Shown here one piece after another: positions 8,824 to 16,748 of a stretch of DNA of 50,770 nucleotides. Made by a program: the position numbers and the translations under genes. Position 1 is the stretch's first letter. Each line of letters begins with the position of its first letter. Source of the DNA: Sedimenticola thiotaurini (lineage in GTDB: Bacteria; Pseudomonadota; Gammaproteobacteria; Chromatiales; Chromatiaceae); NCBI GenBank assembly GCA_007713595.1, contig VMRY01000066.1:1-50770 (forward strand), written 5' to 3'. Under the pieces are notes generated by a model. The model saw only the letters and a program-made list of their open reading frames with translations, searched no databases and was not told the DNA's origin.

Positions 8824-8840
8824 TTGGCATGGCCATTGCA
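8824..8840 (+). promoter_or_regulatory. Sigma-54 (-24/-12) promoter of the hup operon
   Basis: TTGGCATG-GCCA-TTGCA has the invariant GG (8826-8827) and GC (8838-8839) at the required 12-base offset and differs from the TTGGCACG-N4-TTGC consensus at only one position. Transcription would start near 8851, leaving a leader of about 67 bases before the hupS ATG. Sigma-54 control of hupSL by NtrC-family activators (HoxA, HupR, NifA) is established in several proteobacteria; no such activator gene is in this window. The region 8342-8917 holds no convincing gene. Confidence 0.75.
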
Positions 8841-8917
8841 AATCCGGCCTTCAGGATGCGGCGATAACAGAGCAAGAGCCATCGCATCAATCACTGCTGA
8901 ACTGGAGGAGTCGGGTA

Positions 8918-9997
8918 ATGACAGAGACCTTTTATGAAGTAATGCGACGTCAGGGGATCACGCGCCGTAGTTTTTTGAAGTATTGCAGCCTGACGGCATC
9001 AGCCCTGGGACTGGGGCCGGCCTTTGCGCCAACAATAGCGGAGGCGATGGAGACTAAACCACGCATTCCCGTGCTCTGGTTGCACGGTCTGGAGTGTACC
9101 TGCTGTTCGGAGTCCTTTATCCGCTCTGCCCATCCTTTAGCCAAGGATGTGGTGCTGTCGATGATCTCACTGGATTATGACGACACCATTATGGCCGCTG
9201 CCGGTCATGAGGCGGAGGCGATTATTGAAGAGATCATCGAAAAATATGATGGCAACTACATCCTGGCTGTTGAGGGTAATCCGCCGCTGGATGAGGATGG
9301 CATGTACTGCATCATTGGTGGCAAGCCGTTTGTAGAACAGCTGAAAAAGGCCGCAGAACATTGCAAGGCAATCATCTCCTGGGGTTCCTGTGCCTCCTGG
9401 GGTTGCGTGCAGGCGGCCCGTCCAAATCCCACCCGTGCCACGCCGATTCATAAAGTACCCGGGCTGGCGAAGAAGCCGATCATCAAGGTACCGGGTTGTC
9501 CGCCCATCGCTGAGGTGATGACGGCAGTGATCACCTACATCCTCACGTTTGATCGTTTTCCTCAGCTGGATCGACAGGGACGTCCACTGATGTTTTACAG
9601 CCAGCGGATTCACGACAAGTGTTATCGACGCCCCCATTTCGATGCGGGTCAATTTGTTGAGCATTGGGATGATGAGGCGGCGCGTAAGGGTTATTGCCTC
9701 TACAAGATGGGTTGCAAGGGACCCACGACGTACAACGCCTGTTCGACTGTGCGTTGGAACGGGGGACTCTCTTTCCCGATTCAGGCGGGGCATGGCTGTA
9801 TCGGCTGTTCCGAAGACGGTTTCTGGGACAAGGGGAGTTTCTATGACCGGGTAACCGATACCCATCAGTTTGGCATAGAGGCGAATGCGGATGAGGTGGG
9901 CTTGGTAGCCGCTGGCACGGTGGGTGCAGCGGCAGCGGCCCATCTGGCGGTAACAGCAATCAAGCAGGCCCAGAACAAAGGAGAGCAGGATCAATGA
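8918..9997 (+). CDS. hupS: [NiFe]-hydrogenase small subunit, O2-tolerant group 1d type
   Basis: Electron-transfer subunit of the membrane-bound uptake hydrogenase, carrying three Fe-S clusters. The N-terminus has a Tat signal ([10 protein letters not shown], then a hydrophobic stretch ending near AEA), so the folded dimer is exported. The mature part begins with [12 protein letters not shown] and later has WGSCASWGC. The extra cysteines in CTCC and in GSCASWGC are the pair that forms the [4Fe-3S] proximal cluster of O2-tolerant enzymes such as E. coli Hyd-1. A C-terminal membrane anchor (about residues 325-347) follows the distal cluster region. AGGAG lies 10 bases before the ATG. It overlaps hupL by 4 bases. 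Confidence 0.97.
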   Translation: MTETFYEVMRRQGITRRSFLKYCSLTASALGLGPAFAPTIAEAMETKPRIPVLWLHGLECTCCSESFIRSAHPLAKDVVLSMISLDYDDTIMAAAGHEAEAIIEEIIEKYDGNYILAVEGNPPLDEDGMYCIIGGKPFVEQLKKAAEHCKAIISWGSCASWGCVQAARPNPTRATPIHKVPGLAKKPIIKVPGCPPIAEVMTAVITYILTFDRFPQLDRQGRPLMFYSQRIHDKCYRRPHFDAGQFVEHWDDEAARKGYCLYKMGCKGPTTYNACSTVRWNGGLSFPIQAGHGCIGCSEDGFWDKGSFYDRVTDTHQFGIEANADEVGLVAAGTVGAAAAAHLAVTAIKQAQNKGEQDQ

Positions 9998-11790
9998 GCA
10001 TGATACAGACGCCAAATGGCTTTTCGCTGGATGATTCAGGTAAACGTGTGGTGGTCGATCCGGTAACCCGAATTGAAGGACACATGCGCTGTGAAGTGAA
10101 TGTGGATGAGAACAACATCATCCGTAACGCGGTTTCAACAGGCACGATGTGGCGGGGACTGGAGGTGATTCTTAGGGGTCGCGATCCCCGTGACGCCTGG
10201 GCCTTCACCCAACGTATCTGTGGTGTCTGTACTGGCACTCATGCATTGACTTCGGTTCGTGCCGTTGAAGATGCGCTGAACATTCAGATTCCGGAGAATG
10301 CCAACTCGATCCGTAACATTATGCAGCTTGCCCTGCAGGCCCACGATCATCTGGTTCACTTCTATCACCTGCATGCCCTGGACTGAGTCAATCCAGTCAA
10401 TGCCCTTAAGGCTGACCCCAAGGCGACATCGGAGCTACAGCAGAAGGTTTCACCCCATCATCCGCTCTCATCCCCCGGCTATTTTCGGGATATTCAGAAT
10501 CGGTTGAAGAAGTTTGTGGAGTCGGGACAGCTGGGCCCATTCAAGAATGGCTACTGGACTAATCCTGCTTATCTATTGCCACCCGAGGCCGATCTGATGG
10601 CGGTGACCCACTATCTGGAGGCGCTCGATTTTCAGAAAGAGATCTCCAAGATCCGGGCAATATTTGGTGGTAAGGATCCCCACCCCAACTGGCTGGTGGG
10701 CGGTGTGCCCTGCGCTATTAATCTGGATGGAATTGGTTCTGTTGGCGGTCTGAATATGGTCAACCTGAATCAGGTCTCCGCCATTATCGATCAGGTTTGT
10801 GACTTCGTGAATAACGTCTATGTACCGGACCTCTTGGCCATTGCGGGTTTCTATAAAGGGTGGACCTATGGGGGCGGGCTCTCCAGCATGAACGTGCTGG
10901 CCTATGGCGATATCCCGGATCGTGCCAATGACTACTCGACAGAGAATCTGATGATGCCCCGCGGTGCAATTATCAACGGTAATCTGAAAGAGGTGCATGA
11001 GGTGGATCTGCGAGATCCAGAGGAGATCCAGGAGTTTGTTCCGCACTCCTGGTACAAGTACCCGGATGAGTCAAAGGGGTTGCACCCCTGGGATGGCATT
11101 ACGGAGGCCAATTTCCAGTTGGGTGAAAATACCAAGGGTACAAAGACCAATATTCGGGAGATCGATGAATCCGCCAAATACTCCTGGATCAAGGCCCCAC
11201 GCTGGCGTGGACATGCCATGGAGGTAGGCCCGCTGTCGCGCTACATCATCGGCTATGCAAAAGGGGATAAGGAGATTACCGAGCAGATCAACTTTGTACT
11301 CAAGACCCTGGATGTCCCGATCACGGCCCTCTTCTCGACGTTAGGGCGTACAGCCGCGCGGGGTTTGGAGGCGCAGTGGGCGGCAGACAAGATGCGCTAT
11401 TTCATGGACAAGATGATGGCCAATATCAAGGCGGGCGACAGCGCCACGGCCAATGTGGATAGCTGGGATCCTGAGACCTGGCCCGCCGAAACCAAGGGTG
11501 TTGGCTTTACCGAGGCACCGCGAGGTGCATTGGGCCACTGGATCCGCATCAAGGATACCCGTATCGCCAACTACCAGTGTGTGGTTCCGACTACCTGGAA
11601 CGGTTCACCGCGGGACCAACAGGGCAATATCGGCGCTTTTGAGGCCTCGCTGATGAATACCAAGGTGGAGCGTCCGGAAGAGCCGGTTGAGATCCTGCGA
11701 ACCCTGCACAGCTTTGATCCCTGTCTCGCCTGCTCGACTCATGTGATGAGTGAGGATGGTCAGGAGCTTGCCAAGGTGAAGGTCCGCTAA
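9994..11790 (+). pseudogene. hupL: [NiFe]-hydrogenase large subunit, interrupted by an in-frame UGA at codon 131
   Basis: Catalytic NiFe subunit that oxidises H2. The frame runs 599 codons from the ATG overlapping hupS to the TAA at 11788, but codon 131 (10384-10386) is TGA. The reading continues in the same frame on both sides: the residues before it end HLHALD, and those after it read [12 protein letters not shown]. coli HyaB has Trp at this point (HALDWVD). Every other landmark is intact: [10 protein letters not shown] near residue 70, and DPCLACSTH followed by a 15-residue tail that the HupD protease removes. Without readthrough only a 130-residue fragment is made; a TTG restart at 10504 would lack the first CxxC pair. 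The cause may be a recent nonsense mutation or a sequence error. Confidence 0.93.
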
Positions 11791-11821
11791 ACGGTCAGGG
11801 TATCTCTAGAGGAGCAATACT

Positions 11822-12505
11822 ATGCAGAGAGAAATCAATTCAGGCGCGGTTTATGTGTATGAAGCCCCGGTCAGGATCTGGCACTGGGTGAATGCGCTTT
11901 CAATAACCCTGCTGGCGATAACCGGTTATCTGGTAGCCAGTCCGTTGCCCAGCATGTCGGGTGAAGCGAGCGATCATTTTCTGATGGGTTATATCCGCTT
12001 TGTTCATTTTGCCGCAGCCTATATTTTTGCGGTTGGCTTTCTGGGTCGAATCTATTGGGCCCTGGTTGGAAATGAACATGCCAGGCAGCTGTTTAAGCTG
12101 CCTGTACATCGGTTGAAGTTCTGGCGGGAGCTGCTGCACGAGGTGCGCTGGTATGCCTTTCTGGAAAAGGAGCCAAAAAAATATGTAGGGCACAACCCAC
12201 TGGCACACCTCTTTATGGTGGTGATTATTACTGTGGGTGGTTTCTGCATGTTGCTGACGGGCTTTGCTCTGTATGCCGAGCAGGTCGGTCAGGGGAGTTG
12301 GCAGGACACGCTGTTTGGCTGGCTGATTCCATTGGTTGGACAGAGTCAGGATGTGCGTCTGTGGCACCACTGGGGTATGTGGGTGATTGTTGTGTTTGTC
12401 ATGCTGCATGTTTATGTGGCGATACGGGAAGACATTGTCTCTCGCCAAAGCATCATCAGCACCATGGTCAGTGGTTGGCGCACCTTTAAGGATGATCGGC
12501 CATGA
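11822..12505 (+). CDS. hupC: Ni/Fe-hydrogenase b-type cytochrome subunit
   Basis: Di-heme membrane cytochrome b that anchors HupSL and passes electrons to the quinone pool. The 227-residue protein has four membrane helices and the expected histidines: RIWHWVN near the N-terminus, RFVHFAAAY, and LWHHWGMW followed by MLHVYVA. An AGAGGAGC ribosome site precedes the ATG. It lies 31 bases after hupL and overlaps hupD by 4 bases. Confidence 0.96.
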   Translation: MQREINSGAVYVYEAPVRIWHWVNALSITLLAITGYLVASPLPSMSGEASDHFLMGYIRFVHFAAAYIFAVGFLGRIYWALVGNEHARQLFKLPVHRLKFWRELLHEVRWYAFLEKEPKKYVGHNPLAHLFMVVIITVGGFCMLLTGFALYAEQVGQGSWQDTLFGWLIPLVGQSQDVRLWHHWGMWVIVVFVMLHVYVAIREDIVSRQSIISTMVSGWRTFKDDRP

Positions 12506-13251
12506 GCAGCAATCGATCTTCAGTTAATGATGTGAACAGGCCTCAACCGAATGTGCTGATCCTGGGCATCGGTAATCTGCTCTGGGCTGATGAAGGGTTT
12601 GGGGTGAGGGCAGTTGAGACCCTCCAGCAGTGGTATCGCTATCCAGAGCATGTGCGGGCTATGGATGGGGGAACCCAGGGTGTCTATCTGGTGCAGGAGG
12701 TGCGCGAGTCTGATCTGTTGATTGTCTTTGATGCCATTGATTATGGCCTACCTCCCGGTACCTTGAAACTGATCGAAGGGGAAGCGGTTCCCAAGTACCT
12801 CGGTGTGAAGAAGGTCAGCCTGCATCAGACAGGTTTTCAGGAGGTGTTGGCGTTGGCTGAGATGCTGGGTGACTACCCGGAAAAGATTTTATTAATCGGC
12901 GTGCAACCCGTTGAGATAGAAGACTTCGGTGGCAGTCTGCGCAGTGAAGTGAAGGCTCAGATTGAGCCGGCTATTGAACAGGCTATCGCCTTTTTGTCTG
13001 CTCATGGTATCTCCGTCAGTCGGAGAACCAGGCCACTGTTGGCGGATCGCCTCAGCTCAGCTATCAGTGACATGACAAGATATGAGCATGAAAGACCCGG
13101 GCCGGAACAGGTCTGTCGATTGGGCGATGAACGGGTGCTCTTATCGGGTGAATATCAGATCGAACATCGTCCGGCTGCGCTGGATGGTTCAGCCATGAGT
13201 GTCGGACTTGATCAGCATCTGAATAAATACCGCACCGATACTCGTGGCTAA
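12502..13251 (+). CDS. hupD: Hydrogenase maturation endopeptidase with long C-terminal tail
   Basis: Nickel-checking protease that removes the C-terminal peptide of HupL once the active site is built. The HyaD/HybD fold is clear: LGIGNLLWADEGFGVRA with the first nickel ligand Glu, VFDAIDYG with Asp and LHQTGFQEVLA with His. The core ends near residue 175; about 70 further residues (RRTRPLLADRL to the stop) have no motif I recognise and make this 249-residue protein longer than the usual 195-210. The start overlaps hupC by ATGA. Confidence 0.94.
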   Translation: MSSNRSSVNDVNRPQPNVLILGIGNLLWADEGFGVRAVETLQQWYRYPEHVRAMDGGTQGVYLVQEVRESDLLIVFDAIDYGLPPGTLKLIEGEAVPKYLGVKKVSLHQTGFQEVLALAEMLGDYPEKILLIGVQPVEIEDFGGSLRSEVKAQIEPAIEQAIAFLSAHGISVSRRTRPLLADRLSSAISDMTRYEHERPGPEQVCRLGDERVLLSGEYQIEHRPAALDGSAMSVGLDQHLNKYRTDTRG

Positions 13252-13283
13252 ACGCAATTGATCGATCGAATTGAAGGAGTGAA

Positions 13284-13715
13284 ATGATGTCCTCAGAACT
13301 GATCAGACAGATGATCGAGCAAAACAGTTATCCGGTATTGACTGAGTCAACGCTCGAAGCTTTTCTTAAACTAAATGAGCATTCCGTACTGTTTTTTACC
13401 GAAGATCCAAAACAGTATCCGGAGAGCAATGATGTGGCCGTTATCCTGCCTGAATTGGCTACCTATTTTAAAGGCCGGTTTCAGGTGGCGGTGATTGATC
13501 GTGAGGTGGAGCATCGGCTGCACCGACGTTTTCCTTTTGATAGTTGGCCTGCGCTGGTTTTTATGCAGCGAGGAAACTATCTGGGTGCAATTACACGTGT
13601 TCAGGATTGGGTCGACTATCTGCGGGAGATTGAGCGATTGCTGAATGCTGCTCCGTTGCATATACGGGATGTGGGTTTTCCTATTGTCCCAAGTTTAGCT
13701 GCTGCTCCCCAGTAG
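13284..13715 (+). CDS. hupG: HyaE/HupG-type hydrogenase accessory protein (thioredoxin-like)
   Basis: Thioredoxin-fold protein without the CxxC redox motif, known as a chaperone that holds the Tat-bearing small subunit until it is mature. The fold shows in SVLFFTEDPKQYPE, a beta-alpha block ending VAVIDREVEHRLHRRF, and SWPALVFMQRGNYLG with the cis-Pro position. Two adjacent ATGs (13284, 13287) follow GAAGGAGTG; the second has the better spacing. Confidence 0.88.
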   Translation: MMSSELIRQMIEQNSYPVLTESTLEAFLKLNEHSVLFFTEDPKQYPESNDVAVILPELATYFKGRFQVAVIDREVEHRLHRRFPFDSWPALVFMQRGNYLGAITRVQDWVDYLREIERLLNAAPLHIRDVGFPIVPSLAAAPQ

Positions 13716-13745
13716 TTCATCAGAAAAATCGCCAGGAGGTGCGCA

Positions 13746-14606
13746 ATGAACTTCTATGAAATACCCGCCAAAACAGTAGGTGCAGGAACCCAGCCCACAG
13801 AGGCAGATGGGGCCGTATTGGATTATCAGGAGATGCCGGATGAGATGACCACATTTACCATGCCCATCATTCCAGAACCTGAAGCAGTAGAGGGGTTGGA
13901 TATGGCGATCTCCTTGTTAGCGCGGGTGCAGAGTGCGATCGCGAACTACCAGCAGGGTGCGCAGGAGGAAGTTTTTGACCTCACCTTTATGGATGGCGCT
14001 AATCTTGCGCTAATCGACCAGATTCTTGGTGAGGGTGAGGTGAGTGTGGTGTTCAGTCGCACACTGCAGGCCAGGATTCAGGAATCGGTTATGGCAGGGA
14101 TCTGGCGGGTGCGTTATCAGGATGGGATAGGCAGGACATATAAAGACACATTAGAGGTTGGCGAGATGCCCGGCCTGATCAAAGATGCGACATTTGTCGG
14201 GGCCGTTGAAGCCATAGATTTGCCGGATTCACCACTGCCGGAAGGTGTGTTAAACGCACCACCATTAATTGCTGAGCTGAACGAGAAGTCGCAGGCCTAT
14301 GCGTCAGGTATTCCAGCCCATGTAATCAATCTGACGCTACTGCCGCAGACGGAGCAGGATCTGGAATTTTTAGATCAGCTGTTGGGCAAGGGGGCAGTGA
14401 CCATATTGTCTCGCGGCTATGGTAATTGCCGCATCACCAGCACAGGGATGCAAAATGTTTGGTGGGTACAGTATTTCAACTCACAGGATATGAATATCCT
14501 CAATACCTTGGAAGTGACCGATGTGCCGGCCGTTGCCTGTGCTGCCCCGGAAGACCTCAAGGACAGTGCTGATCGTCTGAAAGAGATCCTGGAAGTGTAC
14601 CAGTGA
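13746..14606 (+). CDS. hupH: HyaF/HupH hydrogenase expression/maturation protein
   Basis: HupH family protein needed for uptake hydrogenase maturation, probably for small-subunit assembly. The 286-residue sequence contains two similar halves. The first has FMDGANLALIDQILGEGEVSVVFS and the second FLDQLLGKGAVTILSRGYGNC, each followed by a W-x-V-x-Y block (WRVRYQD and WWVQYFNS), which is the internal duplication of this family. A strong AGGAGG lies just before the ATG. It overlaps the rubredoxin gene by 4 bases. Confidence 0.93.
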   Translation: MNFYEIPAKTVGAGTQPTEADGAVLDYQEMPDEMTTFTMPIIPEPEAVEGLDMAISLLARVQSAIANYQQGAQEEVFDLTFMDGANLALIDQILGEGEVSVVFSRTLQARIQESVMAGIWRVRYQDGIGRTYKDTLEVGEMPGLIKDATFVGAVEAIDLPDSPLPEGVLNAPPLIAELNEKSQAYASGIPAHVINLTLLPQTEQDLEFLDQLLGKGAVTILSRGYGNCRITSTGMQNVWWVQYFNSQDMNILNTLEVTDVPAVACAAPEDLKDSADRLKEILEVYQ

Positions 14607-14818
14607 GCAGCGCGTTTTTTTCGGGTTCGTATGGTGGCAGTGCAGATAAGCTGACGGATGATGCTCGGCTTGAATGCAAGATCTGCTGGCACGTTTATGA
14701 CCCGGCAGAGGGTGATTCCTACTGGCAGATACCACCCGGTACACCGTTCTCTAAACTGCCGGATAATTGGAGTTGCCCCAATTGCGATGGCCGTAAGAAT
14801 GATTTTATGGTGTTGTGA
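14603..14818 (+). CDS. hupI: Rubredoxin of the hydrogenase cluster
   Basis: Small Fe(Cys)4 electron carrier, 71 residues. Both iron-binding knuckles are present: ECKICWHVYDP and SCPNCDGRK. The aromatic core (WHVYDP, YWQIPPGTPF, LPDNWSCP) is typical. In aerobic uptake hydrogenase operons this rubredoxin is linked to protecting or maturing HupS in the presence of O2. The start is a GTG within the hupH stop (GTGA overlap), which supports coupled translation. Confidence 0.93.
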   Translation: MSSAFFSGSYGGSADKLTDDARLECKICWHVYDPAEGDSYWQIPPGTPFSKLPDNWSCPNCDGRKNDFMVL

Positions 14819-15417
14819 TGAATCAATCTGACCTGAAAAAAGTAGTCGATGATCTGGAAGCGGTATTCAGTTTGATCGAGCAGCAACGCATGGTGGATGT
14901 GCCCATATTAAACAGTGCACTTCGGGTAAAGGCAGTGGGTTTCATAGCCTGGGATAATGGTTTCCTGGGGGTGCTGATTACCCCCTGGTTTATGAACCTG
15001 ATGTTTCTGGGTCTGTTAAATGAAGGGGAAAGTGACGCCCGGTTGCCAGGTGAGAAGGTGATGCGAGTTTTTCCATCAGGTGCCTATGAGTTTATCGTGG
15101 GAGAAGAGCCGGGGATCGGTTGTTACCAAGCCTGCTCGCTGTTTTCACCGATGCAGCAATTTCATTCACAAGCACTTGCAGAGGAGACGGCTGAAGCGAT
15201 CATGCAGGGGCTTATGCAAGCCGAGAATCGCTCAGAGATCACTACCCACAGTCGTGAGATTGAACAAGCCTGGTATGGCGAGACAGATGAGGCTCAGGAT
15301 AAAACGGCAGAGCGGGATGAGTCGGATAAGGATTTGCCTTCACTGTCGGAACGTCTGGACACGCCACTGAGTCGCCGTGAACTGCTGACAGGTCTGTTTG
15401 CAGAAAAGAGAGAATAA
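14818..15417 (+). CDS. hupJ: HupJ / HybE-family hydrogenase assembly chaperone
   Basis: [NiFe]-hydrogenase assembly chaperone of the HybE family. The recognisable core spans residues 18-125: NSALRVKAVGFIAWDNGFLGVLITPWFMNLM, then PSGAYEFIVGEEPGIGCYQACSLFSPM. The C-terminal 70 residues are acidic and end with LSRRELLTGLF, a short motif of unknown role. The ATG shares one base with the rubredoxin stop. It is the last gene of the operon, ending 1 base before the convergent ispA stop. hupE, hupF and hupK homologues are not present in this cluster. Confidence 0.88.
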   Translation: MNQSDLKKVVDDLEAVFSLIEQQRMVDVPILNSALRVKAVGFIAWDNGFLGVLITPWFMNLMFLGLLNEGESDARLPGEKVMRVFPSGAYEFIVGEEPGIGCYQACSLFSPMQQFHSQALAEETAEAIMQGLMQAENRSEITTHSREIEQAWYGETDEAQDKTAERDESDKDLPSLSERLDTPLSRRELLTGLFAEKRE

Positions 15418-15418
15418 T

Positions 15419-16321
15419 TCAGGCTTTCCGGTCGACAATATAGTCTGCCAGCCAACGTAGGGGATCAGCTCTTTCATCCAGTTCTGCCAGACTATTGAGT
15501 GCATCCTGACGAAGATTCTGCGCCATCTCTTTTGCAGCTTTCATGCCAATGAGTGAGGGGTAGGTTGGTTTGCCGTTGGCTTCGTCTTTGCCCTGGGTCT
15601 TGCCCAGTGTTTCTGTATCACCCTCCACATCCAGGATATCGTCATGTACCTGGAAGGCCAAGCCAATGCAGTTGGCATAGTGTTCCAGTTGATGCACGTG
15701 CTGTGGATCGGCGTCTACGGCGGCCAGACAGCCCAGTTTCACGCTGGCGTGTATCAGGGCGCCCGTCTTATGGATGTGCATATTCTCCAGCTGGGTCATG
15801 TCGAGTTGCTCTCCTACGGCTGCCAGATCCAGCGCCTGACCACCCGCCATACCGCGGGAGCCACTGGCATGGGCCAGGGCATCTATCATCTGTAATCGCG
15901 TTTCCGCACTGTAGGGGTAGGGTTCATCTCGGCATAACACCTTGAATGCGAGTGTCTGCAGCGCGTCTCCTGCAAGGATGGCGGTGGCCTCATCGAATGC
16001 CTTGTGGCAGGTGGGGCGTCCACGGCGCAGATCATCATCATCCATCGCTGGCAGGTCGTCATGGATTAAAGAATAGGCGTGAATAAGCTCCACTGCACAG
16101 GCCGGTCCATCCAGTTGATCGGCCGGTAAACCCAGGGCGGCACCTGCAGCATAAACCAGCATGGGACGCACGCGCTTTCCTCCATTCAGGGTGGCGTAAC
16201 GCATGGCCACATGGAGTCTTTGTGGCTGGATGGTTGCTGCGGGTAATTGCAGTTCGAGGGCACTGTTGACCTGGGTTTGACAGCGCTCTAGATACTGCTT
16301 CAGTGATGATTTATTTGTCAC
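15419..16321 (-). CDS. ispA: (2E,6E)-farnesyl diphosphate synthase
   Basis: Prenyl transferase that makes farnesyl diphosphate for quinone, undecaprenyl and hopanoid-type products. Both aspartate-rich motifs are present: [15 protein letters not shown] and DDILDVEGD. Other marks are GGKRVRPML near the N-terminus and [12 protein letters not shown]. Start choice: GTG at 16321 gives a normal N-terminus of about 300 residues, while TTG at 16348 adds nine residues. Both overlap the end of xseB, so xseB-ispA are coupled. dxs, the usual next gene, does not follow; hupJ lies convergently instead. Confidence 0.95.
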   Translation of the reverse strand: MTNKSSLKQYLERCQTQVNSALELQLPAATIQPQRLHVAMRYATLNGGKRVRPMLVYAAGAALGLPADQLDGPACAVELIHAYSLIHDDLPAMDDDDLRRGRPTCHKAFDEATAILAGDALQTLAFKVLCRDEPYPYSAETRLQMIDALAHASGSRGMAGGQALDLAAVGEQLDMTQLENMHIHKTGALIHASVKLGCLAAVDADPQHVHQLEHYANCIGLAFQVHDDILDVEGDTETLGKTQGKDEANGKPTYPSLIGMKAAKEMAQNLRQDALNSLAELDERADPLRWLADYIVDRKA

Positions 16322-16550
16322 GCTGGAAGGGTTCCGGTTCAGCGTCAACCCGTTGATCAGAGAGTATCTGGATCTTTTGCTCGGCCTGTTTCAAGGCCAT
16401 CTGGCAGGTACGGGTCAGGGAGACGCCTCGTTCAAACGATTTAAGGGAGTCTTCGAGTGAGAGATCACCCTGTTCCAGGGTCTCGACCAGTGACTCCAGC
16501 TCGTTGAGGGCCTCTTCAAAACTAGGCGCTTTAGGTTCCTTTTTTGGCAC
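16311..16550 (-). CDS. xseB: Exodeoxyribonuclease VII small subunit
   Basis: Small helical subunit of the ExoVII single-strand exonuclease. The GTG start at 16550 gives 79 residues, the size of E. coli XseB, with [26 protein letters not shown] and [12 protein letters not shown]. The longer open frame to 16715 has no family support upstream of this point. It sits just upstream of ispA as in many gammaproteobacteria, divergent from parE. Confidence 0.9.
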   Translation of the reverse strand: MPKKEPKAPSFEEALNELESLVETLEQGDLSLEDSLKSFERGVSLTRTCQMALKQAEQKIQILSDQRVDAEPEPFQRDK

Positions 16551-16748
16551 GACAGCACTCTTTGTAGTGGTAAATAGGTGAACCTTACCGAGTGGATCGG
16601 TGGCGGTCAATTGGCACTCTGCATAGAAAGTGTCTGTGGGGTGGACCGCTGTCTCAGTGATTGTCTGTGTCATCACTCGCATAGCATGGTGGGGGCGTGT
16701 AAACTTTGCTCCCATCGTGTGTCATCAATAAGACAGGTTTTTGAATTC

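Noticed and set aside
10384-10440. Selenocysteine insertion at the hupL UGA
   Set aside because: The family has Trp at this position, not Cys or Sec; known hydrogenase Sec sites are in the C-terminal CxxC motif, and no convincing SECIS hairpin follows the codon.
16578-16748. N-terminal extension of parE
   Set aside because: The 57 extra residues overlap the xseB upstream region and have no ParE similarity; the ATG at 16749 gives the normal length.
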